The notes beneath the pieces are model-generated. The model had not been told where the DNA came from. It did not search any database and was given only the letters and a program-made list of their open reading frames with translations. This document shows, one piece after another, positions 14,726-22,996 of a DNA stretch of 24,589 nt (its first letter is position 1; each line of letters begins with the position of its first letter). Location: the NCBI GenBank assembly GCA_052035295.1, contig JBPOHS010000167.1, forward strand, positions 1 to 24,589, given 5' to 3'. Position numbers and translations under genes: made by a program. The stretch is from HdN1 sp052035295 (GTDB taxonomy: Bacteria > Pseudomonadota > Gammaproteobacteria > Pseudomonadales > Ketobacteraceae).

Positions 14726-17700
14726 ATGAAATTGCATCATCGCAAAAGCTCGCAGGATGCAGCATTGCCTGGCCGTATTTCCACATCCGTTGCCCTTGCC
14801 CTTGGCTTGGGGGTCAGTGGTTACGCCAGTTCGGTGCTGGCGGATTATGGGTATGCGCCACTGCCTTTGTTCTGGGCCTCGGGCGCGCAGCCCAATGTCA
14901 TGATGGTGCTTGATACCTCAGGCAGTATGGGTAATTGCCCGGCTGGTTCAAGTTCCGGATGCACCACGAAAATAACCTCGATGAAATCGGTGGCCACCCA
15001 GGTGGTCAATGACAATGCTGCCAACATGCGGATCGGTCTATTCCGCTTCAACGACACTTATGGGCGCTACCAGTTGCCCTGCGGTAGCTCGGCAACGGAT
15101 TTAAGCAGCACCATCAGTGGATTTGGTGCCGATGACTGGACGCCCCTGGCAACAGCCTTTTACGAGTCCGTACGTTATTACCGGGGCATGAACCGCTCCA
15201 ATACGAGTTCAAGTTCGGTTGCCACCTACACGTCGCCCATCCAGTACCGCTGCCAGAAGAATTTTGCCATTGTGCTCACCGATGGCAAACCCACCCGTGG
15301 CATGGAAAATCCCGGGTCGGGGGTCAGCGATGGCACCCTCAAGGGGGCCGGAACGACGGGGGATACCCAGACCGGGGGGGTGACCAACCCCTGGGGTAGT
15401 TACAACTTCGATACGGCTGGCACCAGCTGGGATGGCTTTCCTGATCCAAAGATGTCGGGTGACAGTGATGGCTACTATCCCTTGACCGATGACGTTGCCC
15501 AGTTTGCCTATGACATCGACATGAAAGGTGCTTCCAGCACCACGACTTGCCCGACGGGCAGCCCCACCGGGGCGGGAACTGCCGGCCTTGATTGTGCCGG
15601 CAAGAGCTGGGACGATCCGGCCTTCCCTACGCAAAACGTGGTGACTTACACGATCGGTTTTGACGTGCAGAACGAATTGCTCAGGGATACTCCCTTGGTC
15701 AACCGCTTGCCTATTGATGCCACCGATGTCGATGTGGCCGCCAACACTATCCGCGTTCGCGGTCACGGGTTGGCGACCGGAGACTACATTCAATATCTCA
15801 ATCAGCAAGGTGAGCTGACCATTACCGGAACGGGGAATACCGGCACCGAACAGATTACTGTCAACAACGGGACCATTGTGCCTGCCACAGGATCGCCCGT
15901 GGTCTACTCCTCGGAGGGTGGTACTGCACTGACCCACATCCGCACCGAAACAACGTCCGTTTCCGCCTCGGTGGCCGTCGCCAATGCGGGTATCAACCTT
16001 GCGTCCAATGTGTTTACCGGCAGCACGTCTCATATGACGGCGGGCTCGACCGTGCTTACCAATACCACCACGGGCACCAACAGTTTCCGCTATACCGGCG
16101 CCGCGACGACCGAAGGCTTCCGCCGTGCCGACGTCAGCACCTCGACGGAATACATTGTCTTCGGAAATACACGCAACCTTCTTGTCGGAACACCGCTTTA
16201 CTACTACCGCGGTGGCACGACTCGCATGACTATTAATGGCACCAACGTCGGCGATGGGACAGCACTCTATGTGGCGAGCTGTGGAGCAGTCACCACGCTT
16301 TATGCCAGCTGCCCGGCAGGCAACAACTCTATTCGTGTGTCGCAGACCTTGGGCGGGGCGGTAGCCAATCTCACCGGTACGGGTAATGACAGCCAGTACT
16401 TCGCGTACAACCGCGCTATGCCGGCGGCCGATGATGGCCCGCAAAGCTACTGTGTCAGAACCATCCTCAGCGCCAACACGTTCACGCTGGCCACGGCCTG
16501 CGGTGGCGGCGAGGTGGATGTCATCAGTGCCGGGGGGGCACAACAGAACTTCACGTTCAACTACAACGTGGTCAACACTTTCCATGAAACGGCCGGTACC
16601 TATTACGTCATACGCTTGAGCGATACCACGTTCCGTCTGGCACTATCTTCGTCCAACGCACTGGCCGGCACTTATGTTGATCTTTCCAATGGCGGTAACG
16701 CATCGCAAAGCTTCAGTTTTACGGGCAATCTGCCGACCGTGGGAGGCCTCTATCCCTATGAAACCGATCGCGAACCCGACAGTACACCGGCTCCCGCTAC
16801 GGAATCCTATGCTCGTGGCAAGTATTGCGTCATCCGTGTGGATGCTGACACGTTCCGTCTGGGCGTGGCTGCTGCTGGCAGCAATACCATTTGTACCGCC
16901 AGCCCAACGGCCATAGATCTTACCTCCGCTGGCTTTGGCATCTTCAGTACCGGGCCGGGCAAAGCGTACTTCTCTACCGATGGTGCGGCACTGTCACGCG
17001 ACCTCAATGCGGCATTCCTGTCGATCACGGATTTGAGTATGTCGGCGTCGGCGGTAGCGACCAACTCCAGTGAGTTCAGCACAGGCAGCTTCATTTATCA
17101 GGCCAAGTTCAATACCTCGGACTGGAGTGGTGATGTCGTGGCGATTCCCATTGTCGATGGAGAGGCAGATGAAGATTCGGTGACCTGGCGGGCGCAGCAA
17201 ACCGTGACTCCGGGGCGCGCGGTCTACACCTACCGGCCGGGTACCGGGGGTATCACCCTGGCCTGGAACAATCTGTCTTCGACACAACAGTCCTATCTGA
17301 CAGGTGGCACCAGCAATGCGACTCTGGGCGGGCAGGTGGTGAACTGGTTGCGCGGCACCGATCAAACGGCGGTGGCGGCATTCAGAATCCGCAATCGTGG
17401 CCTGATCGGCGATATCATCAACTCCAACCCGGCATTTGTGTCGTCCAACAGCGATGAAGGGCTAGCGACCATCACGACGGGCGGCAGCACCTATGGGGCA
17501 TTCGTCGCGCGCAAGGCGACCCTGCGGCCCAACGGCTTGCTGTTTGTAGGGGCGAATGACGGCATGTTGCATGGTTTTGATACCAGCAATGGTAACGAGC
17601 GTTTCGCTTTTATTCCGAACGGTGTCTACATGAACTGGACAGAGACCGACAACAACGGTGTCTACAATTCGGGCGAAACGATCGACTACAAGTTGTACAA

Positions 17701-19060
17701 ACTCACGCAGAAAGGCTACGGCGTAGAGTCCACCAATCAACACCGCTTCTTTGTTGATGGATCACCGTCCGTGAGCGATGCCTATATCAACGTCGCGGGC
17801 TGTTCCGGCGCGCCGGATGCGACCTCCAGCGGTTGCTGGCGTACGGCGCTGGTGGGTGGTCTCAACTCCGGCGGTCGCAGTATTTTCGCGCTGGACGTGA
17901 CCGACAATACCTTTGCCACCAGTGATGTGCTCTGGGAATACACCCACGCCGAGCTGGGGTATACCTACAGTCGCCCGTTGATCGGCAAGCTGGCCAATGG
18001 CACCTGGGCAGCGATTTTTGGTAACGGTTATGACAGTAGCGGCGATCGCGCCCAGTTGTTTGTCGTCAACCTGGCTACGGGCGCCCTGATCCGCAAGATC
18101 GATACCGGGGTCGGCACGAATAACGGTTTGTCATCGGTGGCTTTGCGTCTGGGCGGGGATGATGACAAGACAGTCATTGCCGTTTATGGCGGCGATCTGC
18201 GCGGTAACTTCTGGAAATTTGATCTCAGCAGTACCTCCAGTGCCAGCTGGACTGCCAACGTGTTCTTCGAGGCCGAAGACAAGCTGGGCAATCCCCAGCC
18301 CATCACCGGGGCGCCCACCGTATCGGACTACAGTGACCACGTGATCGTTCACTTCGGTACTGGCAAGTATTTTGAAACGGGTGATGATACCTTTATCAAC
18401 ACCACCTTGCCCCGTCATAACAGCGTCTATGCCTTGCTGGATATCGGCGACAACGATCAAGTCAGTCGCTCCGACCTGGTTCAGCAATGGATCAACGGTA
18501 GTTTCACGGGCAGCACGACGGATGGTGTGGACCAGACCTTCTACACCTCGACCCAGAACGAAGTTGACTACGAAAGTGAGGATGACCCGGATCGCGGTTG
18601 GTATATGAATCTGATCACCGGCGGCAATTCTGCCGGGGAAGGCAGTACCTACGTCGGCGAACGCAGCGTGTCTGCTGCCATTACCTATGGCCCACGCCTG
18701 TTGTTCACCACTTTGCTGCCTGGCAACACTGACCAGTGCCAGGGCGGCGGCTCCAGTCACTTCTTCGAAGTGAACCGCACCAGCGGTGCGATGATTGGTT
18801 TCAATATCCTCGACACCAACGGTGATGGCGTGATCGACGAGAACGACGAGATGGTATCCGGTTTCTCCTATGACGACGGCATTCTCAGTCAGCCGACGGC
18901 GCTGACCAATCCCGAAGACAACACCATTGTCAAGGCGATGGGATCTACGGGGGCCTCGCGCTCACTGGTGACCGTGACCAATTCGGCGGTCAGCTGTGAG
19001 GAGAATGGTAACTGTGCGACGGTATCCGCCGGCCGCATGTCCTGGCGTCAACTGCATTGA
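14726..19060 (+). CDS. pilY1: PilY1-type type IV pilus tip adhesin with a large insertion
   Basis: A 1,444-residue protein. A signal peptide (LALGLGVSGYASSVLA) precedes a von Willebrand A domain with the MIDAS motif DTSGSMG from D63, a TPLATAFYES segment and FAIVLTDG. The C-terminal half (about 900-1440) is the PilY1 beta-propeller, with LLFVGANDGMLHGFDTSNG, WRTALVGGLNSGGRSIFALDV and APTVSDYSDHVIVHFGTGKYF. An EF-hand-like calcium loop, DTNGDGVIDENDE, starts at D1363, and a weaker one at D975. PilY1 caps the pilus, promotes extension and mediates adhesion and surface sensing. Unusually, about residues 325-741 interrupt the end of the vWA domain with repeat modules. ATG 14726 has AGAGG (14713-14717); an ATG at 14678 lacks one. 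pilE follows 14 bp later. Confidence 0.93.
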   Translation: MKLHHRKSSQDAALPGRISTSVALALGLGVSGYASSVLADYGYAPLPLFWASGAQPNVMMVLDTSGSMGNCPAGSSSGCTTKITSMKSVATQVVNDNAANMRIGLFRFNDTYGRYQLPCGSSATDLSSTISGFGADDWTPLATAFYESVRYYRGMNRSNTSSSSVATYTSPIQYRCQKNFAIVLTDGKPTRGMENPGSGVSDGTLKGAGTTGDTQTGGVTNPWGSYNFDTAGTSWDGFPDPKMSGDSDGYYPLTDDVAQFAYDIDMKGASSTTTCPTGSPTGAGTAGLDCAGKSWDDPAFPTQNVVTYTIGFDVQNELLRDTPLVNRLPIDATDVDVAANTIRVRGHGLATGDYIQYLNQQGELTITGTGNTGTEQITVNNGTIVPATGSPVVYSSEGGTALTHIRTETTSVSASVAVANAGINLASNVFTGSTSHMTAGSTVLTNTTTGTNSFRYTGAATTEGFRRADVSTSTEYIVFGNTRNLLVGTPLYYYRGGTTRMTINGTNVGDGTALYVASCGAVTTLYASCPAGNNSIRVSQTLGGAVANLTGTGNDSQYFAYNRAMPAADDGPQSYCVRTILSANTFTLATACGGGEVDVISAGGAQQNFTFNYNVVNTFHETAGTYYVIRLSDTTFRLALSSSNALAGTYVDLSNGGNASQSFSFTGNLPTVGGLYPYETDREPDSTPAPATESYARGKYCVIRVDADTFRLGVAAAGSNTICTASPTAIDLTSAGFGIFSTGPGKAYFSTDGAALSRDLNAAFLSITDLSMSASAVATNSSEFSTGSFIYQAKFNTSDWSGDVVAIPIVDGEADEDSVTWRAQQTVTPGRAVYTYRPGTGGITLAWNNLSSTQQSYLTGGTSNATLGGQVVNWLRGTDQTAVAAFRIRNRGLIGDIINSNPAFVSSNSDEGLATITTGGSTYGAFVARKATLRPNGLLFVGANDGMLHGFDTSNGNERFAFIPNGVYMNWTETDNNGVYNSGETIDYKLYKLTQKGYGVESTNQHRFFVDGSPSVSDAYINVAGCSGAPDATSSGCWRTALVGGLNSGGRSIFALDVTDNTFATSDVLWEYTHAELGYTYSRPLIGKLANGTWAAIFGNGYDSSGDRAQLFVVNLATGALIRKIDTGVGTNNGLSSVALRLGGDDDKTVIAVYGGDLRGNFWKFDLSSTSSASWTANVFFEAEDKLGNPQPITGAPTVSDYSDHVIVHFGTGKYFETGDDTFINTTLPRHNSVYALLDIGDNDQVSRSDLVQQWINGSFTGSTTDGVDQTFYTSTQNEVDYESEDDPDRGWYMNLITGGNSAGEGSTYVGERSVSAAITYGPRLLFTTLLPGNTDQCQGGGSSHFFEVNRTSGAMIGFNILDTNGDGVIDENDEMVSGFSYDDGILSQPTALTNPEDNTIVKAMGSTGASRSLVTVTNSAVSCEENGNCATVSAGRMSWRQLH
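15700..16950 (+). repeat. Repeat-bearing insertion within the PilY1 vWA domain
   Basis: In most PilY1 proteins the vWA core passes quickly from 'VVTYTIGF...LLRD' to 'YY...A.....L...L..AF'. Here these parts (ending near 15690, resuming at KAYFSTDGAALSRDLNAAF from 16958) are about 415 residues apart. The insertion begins with NTIRVRGHGLATGDYIQY and contains related modules near 16258-16400, 16442-16540, 16598-16697 and 16820-16935. Three share a pattern Y-[CY]-V-[IR]-R...T-F-[TR]-L-[AG] followed by [VI]-D-[LV]. Similar 'HGLxTGDxVxY ... YYVIxVDxxTFRLA' modules occur, from memory, in very large bacterial surface and phage-tail proteins. The repeats are degenerate at the DNA level. Confidence 0.65.
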
Positions 19061-19074
19061 AAAAAGGGTATCCC

Positions 19075-19485
19075 ATGAACAGAAAGACTTTCGCTGCAGG
19101 CGCCATGAAGCGGGTGAACGGATTCACCCTGACCGAACTGATGATAGCATTGGCCATCGTGGCGATTATCGCCGCCGTGGCCATTCCGTCATATCAGGGC
19201 AATGTCCAGAAAACCCGGCGTTCCGAAGCCACGGCGGCCTTGCTCGAAAATGCCCAGTTGCTGGAGCGGTGCTTTTCTATGCGGGCAACTTATGTCGGCT
19301 GTACAATTTCTTCGGGCAACACGACGAACAACTTCTACACCCTGTCATCCACCCTGACCGCGGCTACCTACGACCTTACAGCAGTCCCTGCCGAAGGCGG
19401 CTCTCAAGCCGCCGACACCCACTGCGCTTCATTCACGCTCGATGAGCGCGGGGTGCGCGGCGGCACTAACGACGACTGCTGGTGA
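19075..19485 (+). CDS. pilE: Type IV minor pilin PilE
   Basis: A 136-residue prepilin with FTLTELMIALAIVAIIAAVAIPSYQ after a G, Glu at +5, and a short globular domain with four cysteines (LERCFS, YVGCT, THCAS, DDCW). In Pseudomonas PilE is the last gene of the fimU-pilVWXY1Y2E cluster and joins the minor pilin core; the position here agrees, though no pilY2 is seen. ATG 19075 follows AAGGG (19064-19068) and gives a 16-residue leader. An ATG at 19105 would give a six-residue leader (MKRVNG), which is more usual for pilins, and also has an AGG upstream, so the start is uncertain. Confidence 0.9.
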   Translation: MNRKTFAAGAMKRVNGFTLTELMIALAIVAIIAAVAIPSYQGNVQKTRRSEATAALLENAQLLERCFSMRATYVGCTISSGNTTNNFYTLSSTLTAATYDLTAVPAEGGSQAADTHCASFTLDERGVRGGTNDDCW

Positions 19486-19491
19486 TTCACC

Positions 19492-19520
19492 TTGCCATGC
19501 CGGAACCCTTCTGGTATAAA
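19492..19520 (+). promoter_or_regulatory. Promoter of rpmB-rpmG
   Basis: TTGCCA (19492-19497) and TATAAA (19515-19520) are spaced by exactly 17 bp, with an extended TG upstream of the -10 (19512-19513). This is the best sigma-70 promoter seen in the window. A GC-rich discriminator (GTCGTCCCC) follows, which fits stringent control of ribosomal genes, by inference. The leader to ATG 19667 is about 140 bases and holds no ORF that I can support. Confidence 0.75.
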
Positions 19521-19666
19521 GTCGTCCCCTTTGGTGCGTGTGCGCCTCGTGGTCAGTCTTTTGGCAGACATATGCCGTAGACTTAGCGAATAACTGGTTT
19601 TACCTGCGTCCCCTGGTCCATCCAGCGTGAACGCGGGGGTGTGTTTTGCGATTCTGGAGATGGAAA

Positions 19667-19903
19667 ATGTCCAAGGTTTGTCAGGTGACCGGTAAGCGTC
19701 CCATTGTTGGGAACAACGTGTCCCACGCTAACAACAAAACGAAGCGCCGCTTCGAACCCAACCTCCACTACCATCGTTTTTGGGTAGAGAGCGAGAAGCG
19801 TTTCGTGCGTCTGCGTGTGTCCTCCAAGGGCATGCGTGTAATCGATAAAGTCGGTATCGACCAAGTGCTTGCAGATCTGCGTGCACGCGGCGAGAAATTT
19901 TAA
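19667..19903 (+). CDS. rpmB: 50S ribosomal protein L28
   Basis: A 78-residue protein, the E. coli length. MSKVCQVTGKRPIVGNNVSHANNKTKR is the standard L28 N-terminus, and RRFEPNLHYHRFWVESEKRFVRLRVS follows. L28 is a large-subunit protein needed for late assembly steps. GGAG (19656-19659) lies seven bases before ATG 19667; an earlier in-frame start would add residues not seen in the family. rpmG follows after 11 bp in one operon. Confidence 0.99.
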   Translation: MSKVCQVTGKRPIVGNNVSHANNKTKRRFEPNLHYHRFWVESEKRFVRLRVSSKGMRVIDKVGIDQVLADLRARGEKF

Positions 19904-19914
19904 GGAGTCCTCCC

Positions 19915-20070
19915 ATGCGTGAGAAAATTCGTCTGATATCCAGCGCTGGCACTGGCCACTTCTACACCACCGACAAGAACAAGCGGAATATGCCTGAGAA
20001 GATGGAGATCAAAAAATTTGATCCCGTCGTTCGCAAGCACGTGATCTACAAAGAAGGCAAGATCAAGTAA
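19915..20070 (+). CDS. rpmG: 50S ribosomal protein L33
   Basis: A 51-residue protein translated directly from the sequence: MREKIRLISSAGTGHFYT at the start, NKRNMPEKMEIKKFDPVVRKH in the middle and an IYKEGKIK end. It lacks the zinc-binding cysteine pairs, so it is the cysteine-free L33 form, which does not need zinc. AAGGAG (19902-19907) overlaps the rpmB stop and sits seven bases before ATG 19915, so translation is probably coupled to rpmB. Confidence 0.98.
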   Translation: MREKIRLISSAGTGHFYTTDKNKRNMPEKMEIKKFDPVVRKHVIYKEGKIK

Positions 20071-20094
20071 TCACGCCCCCGCGACGTCTCCCGG

Positions 20095-20130
20095 AAGCCT
20101 GCTACCTCACGGTAGCGGGCTTTTTGTGTT
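20095..20130 (+). terminator. Intrinsic terminator of rpmB-rpmG
   Basis: AAGCCTGCTACC (20095-20106) pairs with GGTAGCGGGCTT (20111-20122) through 12 positions, one a G-T pair, around a TCAC loop and is followed by a T-rich tail. It lies 25 bases past the rpmG stop. The remaining 20131-20290 holds no gene; I see no strong promoter there. Confidence 0.93.
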
Positions 20131-20290
20131 TTTGAATGGGGTCACGGGCAACTTAATGTCCTGATTTCCCGCCCATTCTCCCTGTTGCGCAAAAATCCTG
20201 TCATTACTGCATTTTCTGCCACACTTAAAGAATCATTCTCGTGGTTTGACCGTGCCCCGCTGGGCACCGCAGTGTAGGATGCAGGCTTGC

Positions 20291-21568
20291 ATGGAAATCT
20301 TTCTTGCCCGACAACCGATCTTTGACCGCCAGCTGCACGTGGTGGGCTATGAGCTACTCTATCGGGCTAGCCACATGAACTCGGCGGCCGGTATCCGGGA
20401 CGCCAACGTGGCCTCCATGCAGGTGCTGGTCAATGCCTTCTCTGAAATCGGGCTGGAAAAAATTACCAGTGGTCTGCCCGCGCTCGTCAATATCACCCAG
20501 GACATCCTGACGCAGGGCTTGCTGCCCAAGGGATTGCAGAAGCTGCTGATTCCGGAAGTGCTTGAAGATGTCGTGGTGGATGCCAACGTTATCCAGGAAG
20601 TGAAGAACCTGTTGTCGCTCGGTTATCGCGTGGCGCTCGATGACTTCGTTTACAGCGATCACTGGAAACCCCTGATCCCCCATGCGAGTTTCATCAAACT
20701 CGATGTGCGCCAGCTGAAACCCGAAGGTGTCAAAGACCAGATGGCGAAACTGTGCGCGGTCTGCGATGTCTCGGGCCGTTTGCTGGCCGAAAAAGTCGAA
20801 ACCCACGAAGAGTTCGAGTTGTATCGCGCGCTGGGTTTCGATTACTTCCAGGGTTATTTTCTCTGCAAGCCGCATGTCATGTCGAGCAAGTCGGTGCCGG
20901 CATCGTCAATGGTCATAACGACGCTCCTGAGTGAGCTGGCCAAAGACGATTACGATGTCGATCGGGTTGAGCGTATCATCTGCCAGGATCCCCGTCTTTC
21001 CTACAAATTGCTGCGCGTGGTCAACTCGGCGTCGTTCGGGCTGGCGCGCACGGTAAAAACCATCGGTGAAACCATTATTTTGCTGGGCTCTTATGAGCTG
21101 CGTCGTTGGGCCAGCATGTTGGTACTTTCCAGTATCGACAACAAGCCCAATGAATTGCTGATAACGGCGATGGTGCGAGCCAAAATGTGTGAAATGCTGG
21201 CCAAGCGATTGCGCCGGCATAATCCGGGCACCTATTTCACGGCTGGATTGCTGTCGCTCCTTGATGCCCTGCTGGATCGGCCCATTGATGACATCGTGAC
21301 ACAGATGCCCCTCTCGGCCGAGCTCGAGATGGCGTTGCTCAACGGCAGTGGCGACATCGGTGATGTGCTGAGTGCCGTCGAGGCTTACGAATCAGGTCGC
21401 TGGCATGATGGTCAGATGGAAGCGCTTTCCGCTGCCGACATGTGGGAAACCTATCTCGAAGCACTGCAATGGTCGGAAGTCGCACGTCATTCCATGGTTG
21501 GACGCAGTGACAAGGAATCCGCGCCTGCGACCCCGAGAGCCGGCGGTACATCCCGTTTTCGCCGCTGA
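20291..21568 (+). CDS. EAL-HDOD domain signalling protein (YuxH type)
   Basis: A 425-residue cytoplasmic protein with an N-terminal EAL-like domain (about 1-200) and a C-terminal HDOD domain (about 205-390, LRVVNSASFGLARTVKTIGETIILLG). The EAL part starts MEIFLARQPIFDRQ and keeps a glutamate at the EAL site (YELLYR), ALDDF, FIKLD, EKVET and QGYF, but has V where active phosphodiesterases have the G of DDFG. It may bind rather than cut cyclic-di-GMP. HDOD domains lack HD-hydrolase residues and act in regulation. ATG 20291 gives the family start; a longer start at 20246 was rejected. Its position just after the pilus and ribosomal genes may be chance, though related proteins regulate motility. 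Confidence 0.88.
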   Translation: MEIFLARQPIFDRQLHVVGYELLYRASHMNSAAGIRDANVASMQVLVNAFSEIGLEKITSGLPALVNITQDILTQGLLPKGLQKLLIPEVLEDVVVDANVIQEVKNLLSLGYRVALDDFVYSDHWKPLIPHASFIKLDVRQLKPEGVKDQMAKLCAVCDVSGRLLAEKVETHEEFELYRALGFDYFQGYFLCKPHVMSSKSVPASSMVITTLLSELAKDDYDVDRVERIICQDPRLSYKLLRVVNSASFGLARTVKTIGETIILLGSYELRRWASMLVLSSIDNKPNELLITAMVRAKMCEMLAKRLRRHNPGTYFTAGLLSLLDALLDRPIDDIVTQMPLSAELEMALLNGSGDIGDVLSAVEAYESGRWHDGQMEALSAADMWETYLEALQWSEVARHSMVGRSDKESAPATPRAGGTSRFRR

Positions 21569-21604
21569 GTCGGCGCGTTTCAGCGGGCGATCTGGGCGTG
21601 CTCG

Positions 21605-21633
21605 TTGGCGGGAACGCTTTTTTTCGGTACAGT
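21605..21633 (+). promoter_or_regulatory. Candidate mutM promoter
   Basis: TTGGCG (21605-21610) and TACAGT (21628-21633), each four of six consensus bases, are spaced by 17 bp within the 96-bp gap before mutM. The predicted leader is about 25 bases and shows no good Shine-Dalgarno. Confidence 0.4.
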
Positions 21634-21664
21634 CTTGGCATGTTTGTCGTGAATCCTTTCAGTC

Positions 21665-22477
21665 ATGCCTGAACTTCCAGAAGTCGAAACCACCCGACGG
21701 GGCATTCTTCCGCATATCCGTGGCAAGTCTGTCGAGCAGGTGATTGTGCGCCAGCCGCAGCTGCGCTGGCCTGTTTCCCCCGAAATTTTCCATCTTGCAG
21801 GGCAAACGCTTGAAGATGTCGGGCGTCGTGGCAAGTACCTGCTGCTGCATTTCAGCCAAGGGGTGGCGTTGGTCCATCTGGGCATGTCCGGTAGCTTGCG
21901 TGTGTTGACGGGAGCAGAAACGCCAAAACTCCACGACCATGTGGATGTTGTTTTCAATGATGGCATTACCCTGCGTTATCACGACCCGCGCCGCTTTGGT
22001 GCGTGGTTATGGTGTGCGGGCGAGACGGCGGAGCACCCCTTGCTGGCGTCACTCGGGCCAGAGCCACTGGAAAACGATTTTTCCGGGCGGTATCTGTTTG
22101 ATGTCAGTCGCGGTCGCAAGGCACCGGTCAAGACCTTCCTGATGGACAGTCATGTGGTGGTCGGGGTGGGAAATATCTACGCCAACGAGGCCTTGCACAT
22201 GGCGGGCATCCTTCCCTCACGTGCTGCCGGACGCATCGGCCTTGAGCGCTATGAACGCTTGGCAGCGGCGGTGCGTGAAGTGCTGGCGTTTTCCATCCGG
22301 CAGGGGGGAACGACGCTGCGGGATTTTGTCGGGGGCGATGGCAAGCCCGGATATTTCCAGCAGACGTTACGGGTCTATGGGCGCGGCGGAGAGCCATGTC
22401 GCGAATGTGGTGAAACATTGCGTGAGACGCGTCTCGGACAACGTGCTACCGTTTTCTGTAAATTCTGCCAAACTTAG
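21665..22477 (+). CDS. mutM: Formamidopyrimidine-DNA glycosylase
   Basis: A 270-residue bifunctional glycosylase/AP lyase (E. coli 269) that removes 8-oxoguanine and formamidopyrimidines. After Met removal, MPELPEVETTRRG supplies the catalytic Pro and Glu. K57 (GRRGKYLLL), the HLGMSG loop (71-76), the GVGNIYANE helix-two-turn-helix with N170, and a C-terminal zinc finger (C245, C248, C265, C268; R260) are all present. ATG 21665 is fixed by the catalytic N-terminus. Its place after rpmB-rpmG is the conserved order, broken only by the EAL-HDOD gene. Exonuclease III, encoded elsewhere in this window, would act in the same repair pathway. Confidence 0.98.
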   Translation: MPELPEVETTRRGILPHIRGKSVEQVIVRQPQLRWPVSPEIFHLAGQTLEDVGRRGKYLLLHFSQGVALVHLGMSGSLRVLTGAETPKLHDHVDVVFNDGITLRYHDPRRFGAWLWCAGETAEHPLLASLGPEPLENDFSGRYLFDVSRGRKAPVKTFLMDSHVVVGVGNIYANEALHMAGILPSRAAGRIGLERYERLAAAVREVLAFSIRQGGTTLRDFVGGDGKPGYFQQTLRVYGRGGEPCRECGETLRETRLGQRATVFCKFCQT

Positions 22478-22530
22478 TGAATGGATGTGGGCAGGCTTGC
22501 GCCCGGCAACAAACGACACGAGGGTTGAAC

Positions 22531-22860
22531 ATGACGAAGGTAAAGGCAATGATGAGAAAGAGTCTGGTGGCGCTGGCAATGACGGTTTGGGCTTCTGCAC
22601 CGGGCTTTGCAAATGCCGCCTCGCTCGTGGATCGCCCCAGCGGCCTCGAAATGACCGCAGATGTGGTGTTGGCTCGTCCCTTGTTGTTCGTTACGACCCT
22701 GGTGGGTACCGGGCTATTCGTCGTTTCCTTGCCTTTTTCTGCTGTGGGGGGCAATGTCGGTGAAGCCGGCACTACACTGGTGGCAACCCCGTTCAAGGCG
22801 ACCTTCATGCGTTGCCTGGGCTGCTCCATGAAGCATATGGACGACAGCGACAATTATTGA
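22531..22860 (+). CDS. Small exported protein of unknown function
   Basis: A 109-residue protein. Residues 1-28 form a signal peptide (RKSLVALAMTVWASAPGFANA); then SLVDRPSGLEMTADVVLARPLLFVTTLVGTGLFVVSLPFSAVGGN contains one strongly hydrophobic segment, and the chain ends in RCLGCSMKHMDDSDNY. The pattern RP...D...ARP..F..T..G...F..SLPFS..GGN...A...LV..P...TF.R.LGC is a small gammaproteobacterial family that databases sometimes call 'multidrug transporter', without support that I know of. ATG 22531 follows GAGGG (22520-22524); an earlier ATG at 22477 lies in the mutM end. A terminator follows at 22932. Confidence 0.8.
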   Translation: MTKVKAMMRKSLVALAMTVWASAPGFANAASLVDRPSGLEMTADVVLARPLLFVTTLVGTGLFVVSLPFSAVGGNVGEAGTTLVATPFKATFMRCLGCSMKHMDDSDNY

Positions 22861-22931
22861 GCATCCGATCCGCGTCAAGCATGCGCATCGGTGTTGAAGG
22901 GCCCCCTACGGTGGGGCTCCGAGTGTTCTGG

Positions 22932-22959
22932 AAGGCCGGTCAACACACCGGCCTTTTTT
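22932..22959 (+). terminator. Intrinsic terminator of the small exported protein gene
   Basis: AAGGCCGGT (22932-22940) and ACCGGCCTT (22947-22955) form a perfect 9-bp stem around CAACAC, followed by a run of T on the plus strand. The reverse direction lacks a T run, so it would not terminate ggt. Confidence 0.9.
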
Positions 22960-22996
22960 GTGCCTGTTATTCAGGGGCGTGACCCGTTTCATCGAT

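Noticed and set aside
15209..16585. Long open frame (458 codons) on the minus strand inside pilY1
   Set aside because: It is antisense to a well-supported gene, its translation shows no recognisable domain, and GC-rich codon use readily opens such frames.
15200..17000. CRISPR array or DNA-level tandem repeat in pilY1
   Set aside because: The similarity is at protein level only; no identical direct repeats with regular spacing are seen.
19521..19666. Riboswitch or small RNA in the rpmB leader
   Set aside because: A second TTGGCA at 19561 has no acceptable -10, and I could not find a convincing conserved fold.
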